A program made the position numbers and the translations under genes. A stretch of DNA of 16,870 nt from Verrucomicrobiota bacterium (GTDB taxonomy: Bacteria; Verrucomicrobiota; Verrucomicrobiia; Limisphaerales; SXQI01). Below are positions 1 to 8,080 of this stretch, in pieces (position 1 is the stretch's first letter; each line of letters begins with the position of its first letter). The DNA lies in the NCBI GenBank assembly GCA_008933045.1, contig WBXJ01000034.1:1-16870 (forward strand). Direction: 5' to 3'. Under the pieces are notes generated by a model. That model was not told the origin of the DNA. It searched no databases and saw nothing but the letters and a program-made list of their open reading frames with translations.

Positions 1-1086
1 CGCGCTGATGCTGGCATCGTCATCACTGCGTCCCACAATCCGTATGACGACAACGGCATCAAGTTTTTCCGTTCTGACGGTTACAAACTGGACGATACCA
101 TCGAAGCACAAATCGAAGAATTGGTGTTTAGTGGCAACATCGAAACTGTCCGGTCGACTGCGACGCAAATCGGTAAAGCAGTCCGCATTGATGACGCGCT
201 AGGTCGCTATATCGAATACGCAAAATCATCCATTCCCAAGGGATTGACATTGGAAGGGATGAGAATTGTTGTCGATTGTGCACATGGCGCGGCCTACAAA
301 TCGACTCCCTGCGTGCTCCGTGAATTGGGTGCGGAAGTCATCGTTTACGGCAATCAACCGGACGGAACGAATATCAATAGAAACTGCGGTTCGATGTATC
401 CCGAGCTAATGTGTCAAGCGGTTCGTGATCACGGTGCGCACCTTGGAATTGCTCACGATGGTGATGCCGACAGGGTCCTGCTTTGCGACGAAAATGGGGT
501 CTTGATCGACGGCGATGATATTTTGATGATCGCAGCGGCGGACATGCTATCCCAAGGTCAGTTAGCTGGAAAAACTGTAGTTGCAACCGTGATGAGTAAC
601 GCCGGTTTGGATCATGCGGTCCGAGCCCTCGGTGGAAACGTGATCCGCACCTCAGTAGGAGACAAGAACGTCATCGATGAGATGGTTCGTAACGGATATA
701 ATCTCGGGGGTGAACAAAGTGGTCACATGATATTTCGGGATTACGGCACCACGGGGGATGGTCTCGTCTGCGCTCTGCAAATCTTGCGCATCATGAAGAC
801 TCGAGATGCAAAACTCTCAGAACTCGCCCACTGTTGGTCACGATTTCCGCAGGTTATCACCAATATTAAAGTTCGAGAAAAAAAGCCATTCGAAGAAATG
901 GACGGATTGCTTGCACTGGTTCAAACCGCTGAACTCGCAGTGGAAAAGGATGGCGGGCGGTTATTGCTACGCTATTCCGGAACAGAACCCAAGGCGCGTC
1001 TGCTCATGGAAGGTAGAGACCGACAGATTTTGGATCATTGGAGTTTGCAGATCGCGGAACAAATTAAGCGACACGTCGGAGCTTAA
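1..1086 (+). CDS. glmM: Phosphoglucosamine mutase GlmM, 5'-truncated by the window edge
   Basis: Converts glucosamine-6-phosphate to glucosamine-1-phosphate in the cytoplasm, the step before UDP-GlcNAc formation for peptidoglycan and lipopolysaccharide. The frame is open from base 1 and about the first 90-100 residues lie outside the window. Visible signatures follow the alpha-D-phosphohexomutase order: active-site loop TASHNP with the phosphorylated Ser at bases 31-33, metal-binding DGDADR at 457-474, sugar-specificity loop GGEQSGH at 706-726, and phosphate-binding RYSGTEP at 970-990. GEQSGH is the form typical of GlmM rather than of phosphoglucomutase or phosphomannomutase, so GlmM is preferred; GlmM is known to autophosphorylate on that Ser. 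The gene ends TAA at 1084-1086, overlapping the stop of the convergent pseudopilin gene. It looks intact from the edge onward. Confidence 0.93.
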   Translation, partial: RADAGIVITASHNPYDDNGIKFFRSDGYKLDDTIEAQIEELVFSGNIETVRSTATQIGKAVRIDDALGRYIEYAKSSIPKGLTLEGMRIVVDCAHGAAYKSTPCVLRELGAEVIVYGNQPDGTNINRNCGSMYPELMCQAVRDHGAHLGIAHDGDADRVLLCDENGVLIDGDDILMIAAADMLSQGQLAGKTVVATVMSNAGLDHAVRALGGNVIRTSVGDKNVIDEMVRNGYNLGGEQSGHMIFRDYGTTGDGLVCALQILRIMKTRDAKLSELAHCWSRFPQVITNIKVREKKPFEEMDGLLALVQTAELAVEKDGGRLLLRYSGTEPKARLLMEGRDRQILDHWSLQIAEQIKRHVGA

Positions 1087-1856
1087 CCGCCTGTAATTCG
1101 CGCATCCGCCAATCGACCAACCCGTTGCGTGGGCAGTCGAATATCTAAAGTGCCCGCTTTCATTTTTTCACGTCCGACATGTCCGTCTAAAAAAAATGAG
1201 GATGCACTGTTTCGATGCCGAAAATGCGTCGTGGCCTCGATCTGGTTGATGTAATAAAACTCCTCCAACATCGGATTATCAGGCGAGGCCGGCTGTTGGA
1301 AGGTATTAATTTGGGCTGCGTCCGCGAAGACCGTGAGTCCGCTGGGATTCAGAAATTCCTGGATGGTACGAGTCGAACTATAAACGCTCGATGAGAAGGT
1401 CAGATTGTATCCGTAACCGTACGAAGCACCTTCAGCCTTTCGCTTAAACTCGCGCAAACTAAGGTTTAATGACGGACACGTCTCGATGCCCCGTGCGGTT
1501 CCATACCGAGCTAGAACCCCTTGAGCGGCATCGAAACGGCGTGTGCCTTCCGGGCCTCGTTCGATCCAGCCGAACCAATAATTGTCGCCACCGTTCGTTG
1601 AAACGCCACGATAACGAAACGTGCGGCCCTCATGATCATCCCAGTACATTTGGGCTGCTAACCCCAGTTGCCTTAGGTTACTCCAGCAAACACTGCCGGA
1701 TGCCGCCTGCTTTCCACGACTGAGTGCGGTGAATAGCAATGACGACAACACCGCTATCAGAGCGATCACAACCAAAAGTTCGATGAGGGTGAAAGCCGAT
1801 TTACTTGCTTCCAATCCGTGTGAACCGCTGCGGTTGTTCTGGTGATGGGTCGTCAT
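1083..1856 (-). CDS. Pseudopilin-like protein with prepilin cleavage site and H-X9-DG motif
   Basis: A 257-residue protein expected to be cut by prepilin peptidase and assembled or anchored at the inner membrane. Residues 1-21 are a hydrophilic leader. Processing is predicted between Ala21 and Phe22; the mature end FTLIELLVVIALIAVLSSLL carries the conserved Glu at mature position 5 (Glu26) and forms the membrane helix. Near the C-terminus His214, nine residues, then Asp224-Gly225 give the 'H-X9-DG' motif of a large pseudopilin-like family expanded in Verrucomicrobiota and Planctomycetota. Ala at -1 instead of Gly is common in such proteins. Its ATG overlaps the upstream TGA in an ATGA (1853-1856), so it is probably translationally coupled to the PEP-CTERM gene. 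The exact role (pseudopilus subunit or stand-alone surface protein) cannot be told from the sequence. Confidence 0.9.
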   Translation of the reverse strand: MTTHHQNNRSGSHGLEASKSAFTLIELLVVIALIAVLSSLLFTALSRGKQAASGSVCWSNLRQLGLAAQMYWDDHEGRTFRYRGVSTNGGDNYWFGWIERGPEGTRRFDAAQGVLARYGTARGIETCPSLNLSLREFKRKAEGASYGYGYNLTFSSSVYSSTRTIQEFLNPSGLTVFADAAQINTFQQPASPDNPMLEEFYYINQIEATTHFRHRNSASSFFLDGHVGREKMKAGTLDIRLPTQRVGRLADARITGG

Positions 1857-2668
1857 CTTGTCCGCGATCGAGTCTGATTTATACGTGCTAAGGCCATCAT
1901 CCCAACAAGCCCCAACATACTCAAAATGGAAGGTTCAGGCACTACGCTGATTCCTCCTATTTCCGCGTGGCCAGCGAGGACATCGATTCGTACAAAATTG
2001 ATATCACCCACTCGAACCGACTCCCCAGAAGCATTCCGTGCCCACGCAAGATCATAGCCCGTTCCACCAGCAGATCCCCCATAGAGATTACGAATCCCAG
2101 CGATATCTCTTCCCGCAAAGTCTACGGCCGTCAGCGCTGGGTTCACGGCCTGATCAAATCTACCAGACCCGTCGGTTGGATAGTAGGTAACGAGGCTCGG
2201 AGCAAGGGAGGGCGTGAGTTCAAAAAAAGCTTCTCCATCTCCACTCACGGAAACACGCGTCACGCTCGGAGTCTCCGGGAAAATCGTGCCATCGGTAATT
2301 CCTCCACCGGAATAATCACCATTGGTAATGATAAAAAACGCATTACCAAAAATGGAAAAATCTAATCCAAAAGGATGGTCAGGGTTATCGTGAAATGGTT
2401 CTGTTAATTGTAGGGTCACAGAACCACCTGTCCCCACGGAGAGCAGTTGGGTGGGCAAATAAGGAGAGTTAAAAGGATCGACAGGTCCTCCGAAGGGACC
2501 AGAGGTCACACGCGACGGCAATCCGATCACCGATGATGTGTTGGTATAACCTGAAGCAAAACCCGTGCCCGAACTGTAACTGACCACAGCACTAGCCGTG
2601 TTCTCTCCAAGGAGAGTAGAGACGGAGATGAAACCCAAAACTAGACCAAGCGAACAATGTTTCTGCAT
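1853..2668 (-). CDS. PEP-CTERM sorting-domain exported protein
   Basis: A 271-residue exported protein. Residues 1-27 form a signal peptide (MQKH, hydrophobic core, cleavage near TASA). The C-terminus from residue 243 has the PEP-CTERM layout: VPEP, a hydrophobic stretch (SILSMLGLVGMMALA), then a basic tail ending RTR. PEP-CTERM tails are recognised by exosortase, which links them to export and surface exopolysaccharide systems. The body contains LDFSIFGNAFF and GYDLAWARNASG followed by VDINF-like strands, resembling a family of secreted beta-rich Planctomycete/Verrucomicrobial proteins of unknown function. A Shine-Dalgarno-like AAAGG lies 6 nt before the ATG at 2668. The stop overlaps the pseudopilin start. 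No exosortase gene is in the window. Confidence 0.88.
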   Translation of the reverse strand: MQKHCSLGLVLGFISVSTLLGENTASAVVSYSSGTGFASGYTNTSSVIGLPSRVTSGPFGGPVDPFNSPYLPTQLLSVGTGGSVTLQLTEPFHDNPDHPFGLDFSIFGNAFFIITNGDYSGGGITDGTIFPETPSVTRVSVSGDGEAFFELTPSLAPSLVTYYPTDGSGRFDQAVNPALTAVDFAGRDIAGIRNLYGGSAGGTGYDLAWARNASGESVRVGDINFVRIDVLAGHAEIGGISVVPEPSILSMLGLVGMMALARINQTRSRTR

Positions 2669-3155
2669 AACTAACCTTTCGTAGTTGGTCTGCTTTCAAG
2701 ACCAATGATTAACGAGAGGACAGCCTAGGGTTAAAAAGCAAAAGCCTCCAAACCCCGGAAACAGAGAATGAAGGCAAATTCAATGCACTCCCCCATGACA
2801 GATGGGAGAGGACTGGCCCCATCCTTCTCTTTGACGGAGAAGTGAACCGACCAAGCAAAGCTTAGCCGAAATCGGATGAGCACAGCCGGATTGATATACT
2901 GACTTGTGGGCTTCAGACCTTGTCTCCGCCTTCCCAATCTCGTAAACGAAATCAGTGGCATTGGAGATTTGTAGCCCATCACAGTGGCGTAACCGTCCTC
3001 GATTCACACGAGGTTCCCTAAATCTGGCTGTGGTAGGTTGAACGAAACGTTCAACAACTTTCAAAGAACACCCTCATCATTCAAACCCACCTCAAACTTA
3101 GCAAGCCATTTTTAAAAAACTACGAATGTGAGAATAGGCGATGAGCGTGCAGGGC
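2669..3155. other. 487-bp gene-free stretch with several small hairpins
   Basis: No convincing gene: the minus-strand open frames here (2731-2982 and 2780-3064) overlap each other in different frames and have no recognisable domain. The stretch instead holds several inverted repeats: near 2789-2808 (imperfect, CCCAT/ATGGG), 2824-2829 with 2837-2842 (6 bp, 7-nt loop), 2860-2881 (GCT..CCGA/TCGG..AGC), 2997-3001 with 3009-3013 (5 bp, 7-nt loop) and 3037-3044 with 3048-3055 (8 bp, 3-nt loop). This could be a dispersed intergenic repeat, a structured RNA, or a long leader of the PEP-CTERM gene. Promoters for that gene should also lie here but none stands out. Confidence 0.35.
3037..3055. promoter_or_regulatory. 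Perfect 8-bp inverted repeat with AAA centre
   Basis: GTTGAACG at 3037-3044 is the exact reverse complement of CGTTCAAC at 3048-3055, separated by AAA. There is no T-run after it on either strand, so it is a poor intrinsic terminator. It lies about 100 bp beyond the end of the secretion ATPase gene and about 370 bp upstream of the PEP-CTERM start. It may be a transcription-factor operator, an RNA hairpin or the end of a repeat element. Confidence 0.4.
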
Positions 3156-4373
3156 TTAAACTTGATCGGCAGAAACTACTCGGAGCAATTCATCAATGGT
3201 GGTCGATCCCTGTACCACACGATCCAGCCCAGTGTGCCACAGAGTTTTCATGCCCTGCCCTACTGCAATTTGTTGCAATGTGCGCGTCGGTAGTTTTTGC
3301 AAAATAGCGTCACGTAGCACCTCATCAGCAATCAACATTTCCGTGAGAGCGGTGCGTCCTGAAAACCCCGTATGGAGACACTCCCGACAACCAGCACCTT
3401 TCATAAAAGTCGCGGTGGTAAGAAGCTCCGGCGGAACCATAGTGAGCAACGATGGCTCAGGGCGGTAGGGGTGGATACAATGCCGGCAGTTGTTTCGAAT
3501 AAGCCGCAACCCAACGACACCGATGATGCTCGAGGAGAGTAAAAAGGGTTCGATCTCCATGTTGATCAGTCGCGCAAAAACTCCGCTGGTCGTTCCGCTA
3601 TGGATCGTGCTGATCACTAGGTGCCCTGTCAGCCCTGCTTGAACCGCAATAGCGGCTGTCTCAGGATCTCGAATTTCGCCGATCATGATGACCTCAGGAT
3701 CCTGCCGCATCAATGATCGCAGCGCGATCGGGTAGGTAAACTCGCGGGCTCGATTGACCTGTGCCTGACTGACCATTGGGAGATGACACTCAACAGGATC
3801 CTCCACCGTGCTGATACTCACCGTAGGACCCGCTCGCTGGGATAGGTGGTAGAGTGCCGAATAAATAGCCGTCGTCTTGCCTGAACCTGTCGGCCCGGTG
3901 AGTAAAATCAGCCCACTTGGACGCGTCAGCAAATGAACAAACATTGCAAGCGACTTGCGATCAAAGCCCAGTGCCTCCAGATCAAAACTTCGGCTGCGCG
4001 GATCAAAAACACGAATCACAATCTTTTCTCCGCGCACCGTGGGAAACACAGACAATCGCAACTCCGCGCCACCCAGTGCAGGGTCACCCGGAACATGTCC
4101 CTCCTGCGGCAAATCGGTTTGGTAGCTAATCAAATCAGCCATTACCTTCAAACGACCCGATACCTTTTCAAGCAACTCAAGGGGTAAATGAACTAACTCA
4201 GTGAGAACACCGCTCAAGCGGACGCGAACAACCAACGTGCTCTCCCAAGGTTCAATGTGGATATCGCTTGCCCCTGAATCTACCGCGTCTTGAATGATGT
4301 AGCTAACCAACCTTCCAATCTCGATGTGTTGAAAGTCAGAAACGGACTGAAGATAATTCGTAGTTTTGTTCAA
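3156..4373 (-). CDS. Type II secretion / type IV pilus assembly ATPase (GspE/PilB family), short form
   Basis: A 405-residue cytoplasmic hexameric ATPase of the GspE/PilB family, which powers pseudopilus or pilus assembly. Motifs in order: N2-type domain with SDIHIEP (36-42) and DLPQEGHV (87-94); Walker A GPTGSGKT (160-167); Asp box STVEDPVE (188-195); Walker B region DPEVIMIGEIRD (225-236); His box GHLVISTIHSG (250-260); four cysteines C296, C299, C329, C332 as CxxC-X29-CxxC, the zinc site typical of GspE/PilB and absent from PilT. Usual members have 500-570 residues; the N-terminal MshEN/N1 domain is missing. The start is TTG at 4373 because an in-frame TAA lies just upstream (4380-4382) and only 200 bp separate it from the divergent gene. 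It may serve the downstream pseudopilin; other secretion components are not in the window. Confidence 0.9.
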   Translation of the reverse strand: MNKTTNYLQSVSDFQHIEIGRLVSYIIQDAVDSGASDIHIEPWESTLVVRVRLSGVLTELVHLPLELLEKVSGRLKVMADLISYQTDLPQEGHVPGDPALGGAELRLSVFPTVRGEKIVIRVFDPRSRSFDLEALGFDRKSLAMFVHLLTRPSGLILLTGPTGSGKTTAIYSALYHLSQRAGPTVSISTVEDPVECHLPMVSQAQVNRAREFTYPIALRSLMRQDPEVIMIGEIRDPETAAIAVQAGLTGHLVISTIHSGTTSGVFARLINMEIEPFLLSSSIIGVVGLRLIRNNCRHCIHPYRPEPSLLTMVPPELLTTATFMKGAGCRECLHTGFSGRTALTEMLIADEVLRDAILQKLPTRTLQQIAVGQGMKTLWHTGLDRVVQGSTTIDELLRVVSADQV

Positions 4374-4499
4374 AGGCTTTTATGTTAAAGATGCGGAATA
4401 TTAAATCATCGAATCACATTTCTCCACCTTCAATTTAAGAAAGTGTCATTTACCCACCAATCTGGCTCGCCATTCATCAAAAAATTTCGGCTCGGTTTC

Positions 4500-4527
4500 T
4501 TGCTTTTTGTTGATCCTCTCCTAGAAT
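4500..4527 (+). promoter_or_regulatory. Candidate sigma70-type promoter for the 1148-residue gene
   Basis: TTGCTT at 4500-4505 and TAGAAT at 4522-4527 are separated by 16 bp and point into the large gene that starts at 4575. Each hexamer matches the consensus at four or five of six positions. Transcription would start near 4534, at or inside the inverted repeat at 4532-4561. This rests on pattern only. Confidence 0.35.
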
Positions 4528-4531
4528 AACG

Positions 4532-4561
4532 GTGGGGCAAATACGATCAAAAATGCCCCAC
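4532..4561 (+). promoter_or_regulatory. Inverted repeat in the leader of the 1148-residue gene
   Basis: GTGGGGCA at 4532-4539 is the exact reverse complement of TGCCCCAC at 4554-4561, with a 14-nt A-rich centre. It lies 13 nt before the ATG at 4575, overlapping the predicted transcription start and ending next to the only Shine-Dalgarno-like GAAG (4562-4565). It could be a repressor operator or an RNA stem controlling translation. There is no T-run, so a terminator is unlikely. Confidence 0.5.
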
Positions 4562-4574
4562 GAAGACGCCTGAC

Positions 4575-7500
4575 ATGACCATAAGCACTGCCGCCAACCC
4601 CACTGCGATTCGAAGCTCTGACTCACACTTGACGGAGGTTATTAACCTGCGCCTCGCTCTCCTGAATCAACCCGGTGTTCTCCTCGAGAACGGAGAGTTC
4701 ATTCCTCCGTGGGCCGGCCCTTTGTTAGCACGCCATCGAGAAACCGCGCGGCTTCTCGCACATTATCTTTGTCCCGCAGATTGGCGCATTCAGAACTTCC
4801 TCAACGATTATTTTTACGGCACCGGCATCGAACCCTCTCTACCGAACCAAACCTTCATTCTTGATAGTGTTGGTTTGGCGAGAGCAATGTCCTTGCCGCC
4901 TCATAAAGATGATTTTACTTCCTCAATCGGCCAATCCTACCGATTGCGGCAAGGCGTGCTCCACAACCCCGCCAGCGATCGACGAACGACCCAAGGTGTT
5001 TTTCATATCGCTGAGGGTGGTCTTCCGATACCTGATGATAAACTGAGCGTGCCGATCGCGGTTGCTGCGACTCTGTTGCGCCATGCGTTCACACCTCCCC
5101 GCGAACTACTTCGTTTGCCATTTTCAGATGGTCAGGAGACTCAAGCCGAGTGCTTTGTTTCCCTTTTGATGCGTCCATTGGTGTGCCCAGAAGTTTTGGG
5201 TATCACCCCAAAAAAATCGATGGAAATTCGCTTTTTTGCCCCCGGCAACTTAGTCAGCAATTTGGATTTTGTAGAATCCATTTTTGACAATGCCGGTGAT
5301 CCACATCTACCAGAAAATGACTCTGCATTAGATGTCGAGCATTGGACGGGCCACACAGGTTGCGTGGTTTTAGCACCGCACTTGACAAAGCTGACGAAGC
5401 AAGCCTTGGGATTACCGAGTTATGACCACGCCACCGAACGACAACGCCGTGACAGCATGTGCTGGACGAACGATGGCGAACTCTACAACAACGGCAGCCC
5501 TTTTAAACTTACCTGTCGGGATCAACGCGGCGTCATGGTGACGATCATCGCCGACAATTATTACGGCTATTGTAAAAAAGAGGTTAAAACCCAGATCAGC
5601 TACGCCGCAAACCTGTTTGGGTCGGTGGAGGAAGAACACTCAGGCGGCGCGTTGGTTTATGCCAGTTACGACCTTGGCGAGGAATTTAGCGGAAATTACC
5701 ACGTGCGGCAGCGAGGCCATGCTTTCGATGAGGTGATTTCCGCCTATGGTACCTGCATGGAACTACAATCTGAGGGTTACGCAGTAGATAAAAAATTCCC
5801 TGAAATAAACTACGTTCCTGAGAACGCGGATTTTGATTTGAAGACACAAACCGTGTCCTGGCCCGGCATCGATGGAAAGCGGCGTCAGATCAAGCTACTC
5901 TGCGACAAAATTTATGTCCGTCCTTCAGGATATAACGTGCGAATGGAGAAACCGCCGGGAAACCGTGCATGGCGGTTGGTAGGCACTGTCGCTGAGCCCA
6001 CTCTCTGTCATAAACCCTCCACGGTTTCCGGCGGAGGTAAATCTGAAATCTCAAAATCAATCGAAGACGCAATCCTGCAAGGGCCCATATTCGTTGCTGA
6101 CTTCAAAAAAGATTTTAACCTCGTATCGCGTGTCATCCGTCGTGACTACTCAGACCGATTCAACGACCTCTCAAAAAAGGGCACCGATACACGCCCAATT
6201 CTAAGTCCCGAACGATCGCTGGGTTCAGTCATCAAGTTACTCACACCTTCGGAAGACGAATACTCCCCCGAGTTTAATTTGTGGCTCAATTCGATCCCGC
6301 AATACATCAAGGAGCAAGTTTTCGTGGTCAAACGATTTTATAAAACAGAATGGGGCCTCAATTGGCGCGATCGTTTTAGTGTGGATATTATCAACGGGAC
6401 ACCCGGGAACGAACTCAAGCTCGAGAACCGAAAACTGATCTCGAATTTTCTCCGAGTCGGATACGATCAGGATGGAGCTTGGCGTGTGTTCGGGTTACGA
6501 AAAGATTTTCATCCCGCTGCGAAAATCCAGTCGGAAGATGACATCACTGCTTCCGTGGTTGTGCCCTCCGACAAGCTTGCTCACCTCAACCCAGATTACA
6601 GCCAACTCAGTGTGAAGTTTGTTCAGAATTGCGAGCTTCGACTGTTCCAACGTCCGGATGACGCCGTGCATCGGGGTTATGATAAACAAGCCGAACACGA
6701 TCTGACCCAGCCTGGAAACTTTCTCTCAAATTTTGAACCGCTCACCCAAATCAATGCCCAAGAGTTGAAGGAAGACGCGCTTGGGTTTGTTAAATACACT
6801 CCTCCGATGCAGGCACTGATCCTAGACGCTGCCAAGGGAGGTCGGCCCACATATTTTGTTTCCAGCGCCCATCCCCGACTCGTTGGGGGGAAGCCCTCAA
6901 AAAACCCACGCTACCTGCAAACCCGCCCCGACCTGTTGATGCCTCGAGAAGTCTACCTAGCCGAAATGGCGATCCGGTTACAACGAAGAATCCCCGCCGG
7001 TTTACCTGTCTACACGCCCGTCAACGCCGTGGTTCCAGGCCGACGTAATAATGGACCAGAACCAGCCGCAGGAATCCGAGCACTCGCTGTTTATAATCCT
7101 GTGCATTACATGGAGATTCCTGAGCTCTTCATGGAATTTATTTGTAGCATGACTGGAAAGTCCCCTTCCACAACGGGAGCGGGGTCAGAAGGCGCGTTAA
7201 CGAAAGGCCCCTTCAATGCGCTCCCAGGTATTGTAGACCTGAATCAAGCACTCGTTTCAAACATTCTCACAGGGGCTGATGCCTTCATTTCCGCAGCTGG
7301 GGTCGTCGGCCCCAAGGCACGCGTCGAGCACGATATTTCCCTCTTGATTCCAGAGGTTTGGTGTCGAATGTCTGTCGCGGAACGTAATCCTCAATTCCTT
7401 ATTTCCCACGGCTACTTTGAGAAGTGCCCCGATCTTCAACATCAAGGGAGAATCGTACAGGCCAGTCGGCTCGGGTATCGAATGACCAGCAAGTTCGTAC

Positions 7501-8021
7501 GGGCGTTTTTTGGTCGAGTCTTCAACCATCCTCATGTCGTTTTCACCGAGGAAATGTTGCGTCCGGAGTTACAGGACTTCGAAGTGTTTGCCGAAGGCAT
7601 GGAAAATGTCATCACCACTCAGCAACGCGTCGCACAATCCTTTTTTGACGATCGCACCATCGAGTTGGCTTGTCCTCCACTTCGCGCTCTACTGCAAATC
7701 ATGGTCACGGGCGACTATGAAGGAAAAGGGATTGAGCATCCGGAAATTCGTGAATTATTCACGTTAAACTACCTCCTCGCCTCACCATGGTATCGGGATC
7801 GCCTCAAGGCGAAACAGGACGTCGATATCCAACTTTGGCTCCAGCACGTTACCTACCTTGAGCATTTTTTGACCAAGAGCAGCTACGCCTCTGAAGCCAA
7901 CCGATTGGGCATCCAACAACGCCTTGAAATCGCAAGACAACATTATAAACTCTGCCAAACAGCAGAGTATCTCGAAGGACTGCACGGAACCATTGGTGTT
8001 CAAAAATGGCCTCAGACCTAA
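4575..8021 (+). CDS. Large cytoplasmic protein, candidate PPi-type phosphoenolpyruvate carboxykinase
   Basis: An 1148-residue protein with no signal peptide or membrane segment. I assign it to the pyrophosphate-dependent PEP carboxykinase family (oxaloacetate + PPi to PEP + CO2 + Pi, reversible) from its unusual size, about twice that of ATP/GTP PEPCK, and recalled conserved stretches; no alignment was done. Likely conserved blocks: 119-149 (GQSYRLRQG, then SDRRTTQGVFHIAEGG), 259-273 (GHTGCVVLAPHLTKL), 327-360 (DNYYGYCKKEVKTQISYA, then EEEHSGGAL) and a Gly/Ser-rich loop at 861-880 (GKSPSTTGAGSEGALTKGPF) that may bind phosphate. Which residues hold metal or PPi is not established here. The gene has its own candidate promoter and leader hairpin, and aroB begins 59 bp downstream. 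The fallback description is a conserved protein of unknown function. Confidence 0.6.
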   Translation: MTISTAANPTAIRSSDSHLTEVINLRLALLNQPGVLLENGEFIPPWAGPLLARHRETARLLAHYLCPADWRIQNFLNDYFYGTGIEPSLPNQTFILDSVGLARAMSLPPHKDDFTSSIGQSYRLRQGVLHNPASDRRTTQGVFHIAEGGLPIPDDKLSVPIAVAATLLRHAFTPPRELLRLPFSDGQETQAECFVSLLMRPLVCPEVLGITPKKSMEIRFFAPGNLVSNLDFVESIFDNAGDPHLPENDSALDVEHWTGHTGCVVLAPHLTKLTKQALGLPSYDHATERQRRDSMCWTNDGELYNNGSPFKLTCRDQRGVMVTIIADNYYGYCKKEVKTQISYAANLFGSVEEEHSGGALVYASYDLGEEFSGNYHVRQRGHAFDEVISAYGTCMELQSEGYAVDKKFPEINYVPENADFDLKTQTVSWPGIDGKRRQIKLLCDKIYVRPSGYNVRMEKPPGNRAWRLVGTVAEPTLCHKPSTVSGGGKSEISKSIEDAILQGPIFVADFKKDFNLVSRVIRRDYSDRFNDLSKKGTDTRPILSPERSLGSVIKLLTPSEDEYSPEFNLWLNSIPQYIKEQVFVVKRFYKTEWGLNWRDRFSVDIINGTPGNELKLENRKLISNFLRVGYDQDGAWRVFGLRKDFHPAAKIQSEDDITASVVVPSDKLAHLNPDYSQLSVKFVQNCELRLFQRPDDAVHRGYDKQAEHDLTQPGNFLSNFEPLTQINAQELKEDALGFVKYTPPMQALILDAAKGGRPTYFVSSAHPRLVGGKPSKNPRYLQTRPDLLMPREVYLAEMAIRLQRRIPAGLPVYTPVNAVVPGRRNNGPEPAAGIRALAVYNPVHYMEIPELFMEFICSMTGKSPSTTGAGSEGALTKGPFNALPGIVDLNQALVSNILTGADAFISAAGVVGPKARVEHDISLLIPEVWCRMSVAERNPQFLISHGYFEKCPDLQHQGRIVQASRLGYRMTSKFVRAFFGRVFNHPHVVFTEEMLRPELQDFEVFAEGMENVITTQQRVAQSFFDDRTIELACPPLRALLQIMVTGDYEGKGIEHPEIRELFTLNYLLASPWYRDRLKAKQDVDIQLWLQHVTYLEHFLTKSSYASEANRLGIQQRLEIARQHYKLCQTAEYLEGLHGTIGVQKWPQT

Positions 8022-8080
8022 CTTGGGTTGAATGATGTCGTGCTTTACATAACCTCACTGCAATTTACTGTCTAACATCC

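Noticed and set aside
2731..3064. Two overlapping minus-strand frames of 83 and 94 residues
   Set aside because: Different frames of the same DNA, no domain, no ribosome site, and the region is dense in hairpins, which fits a non-coding element better.
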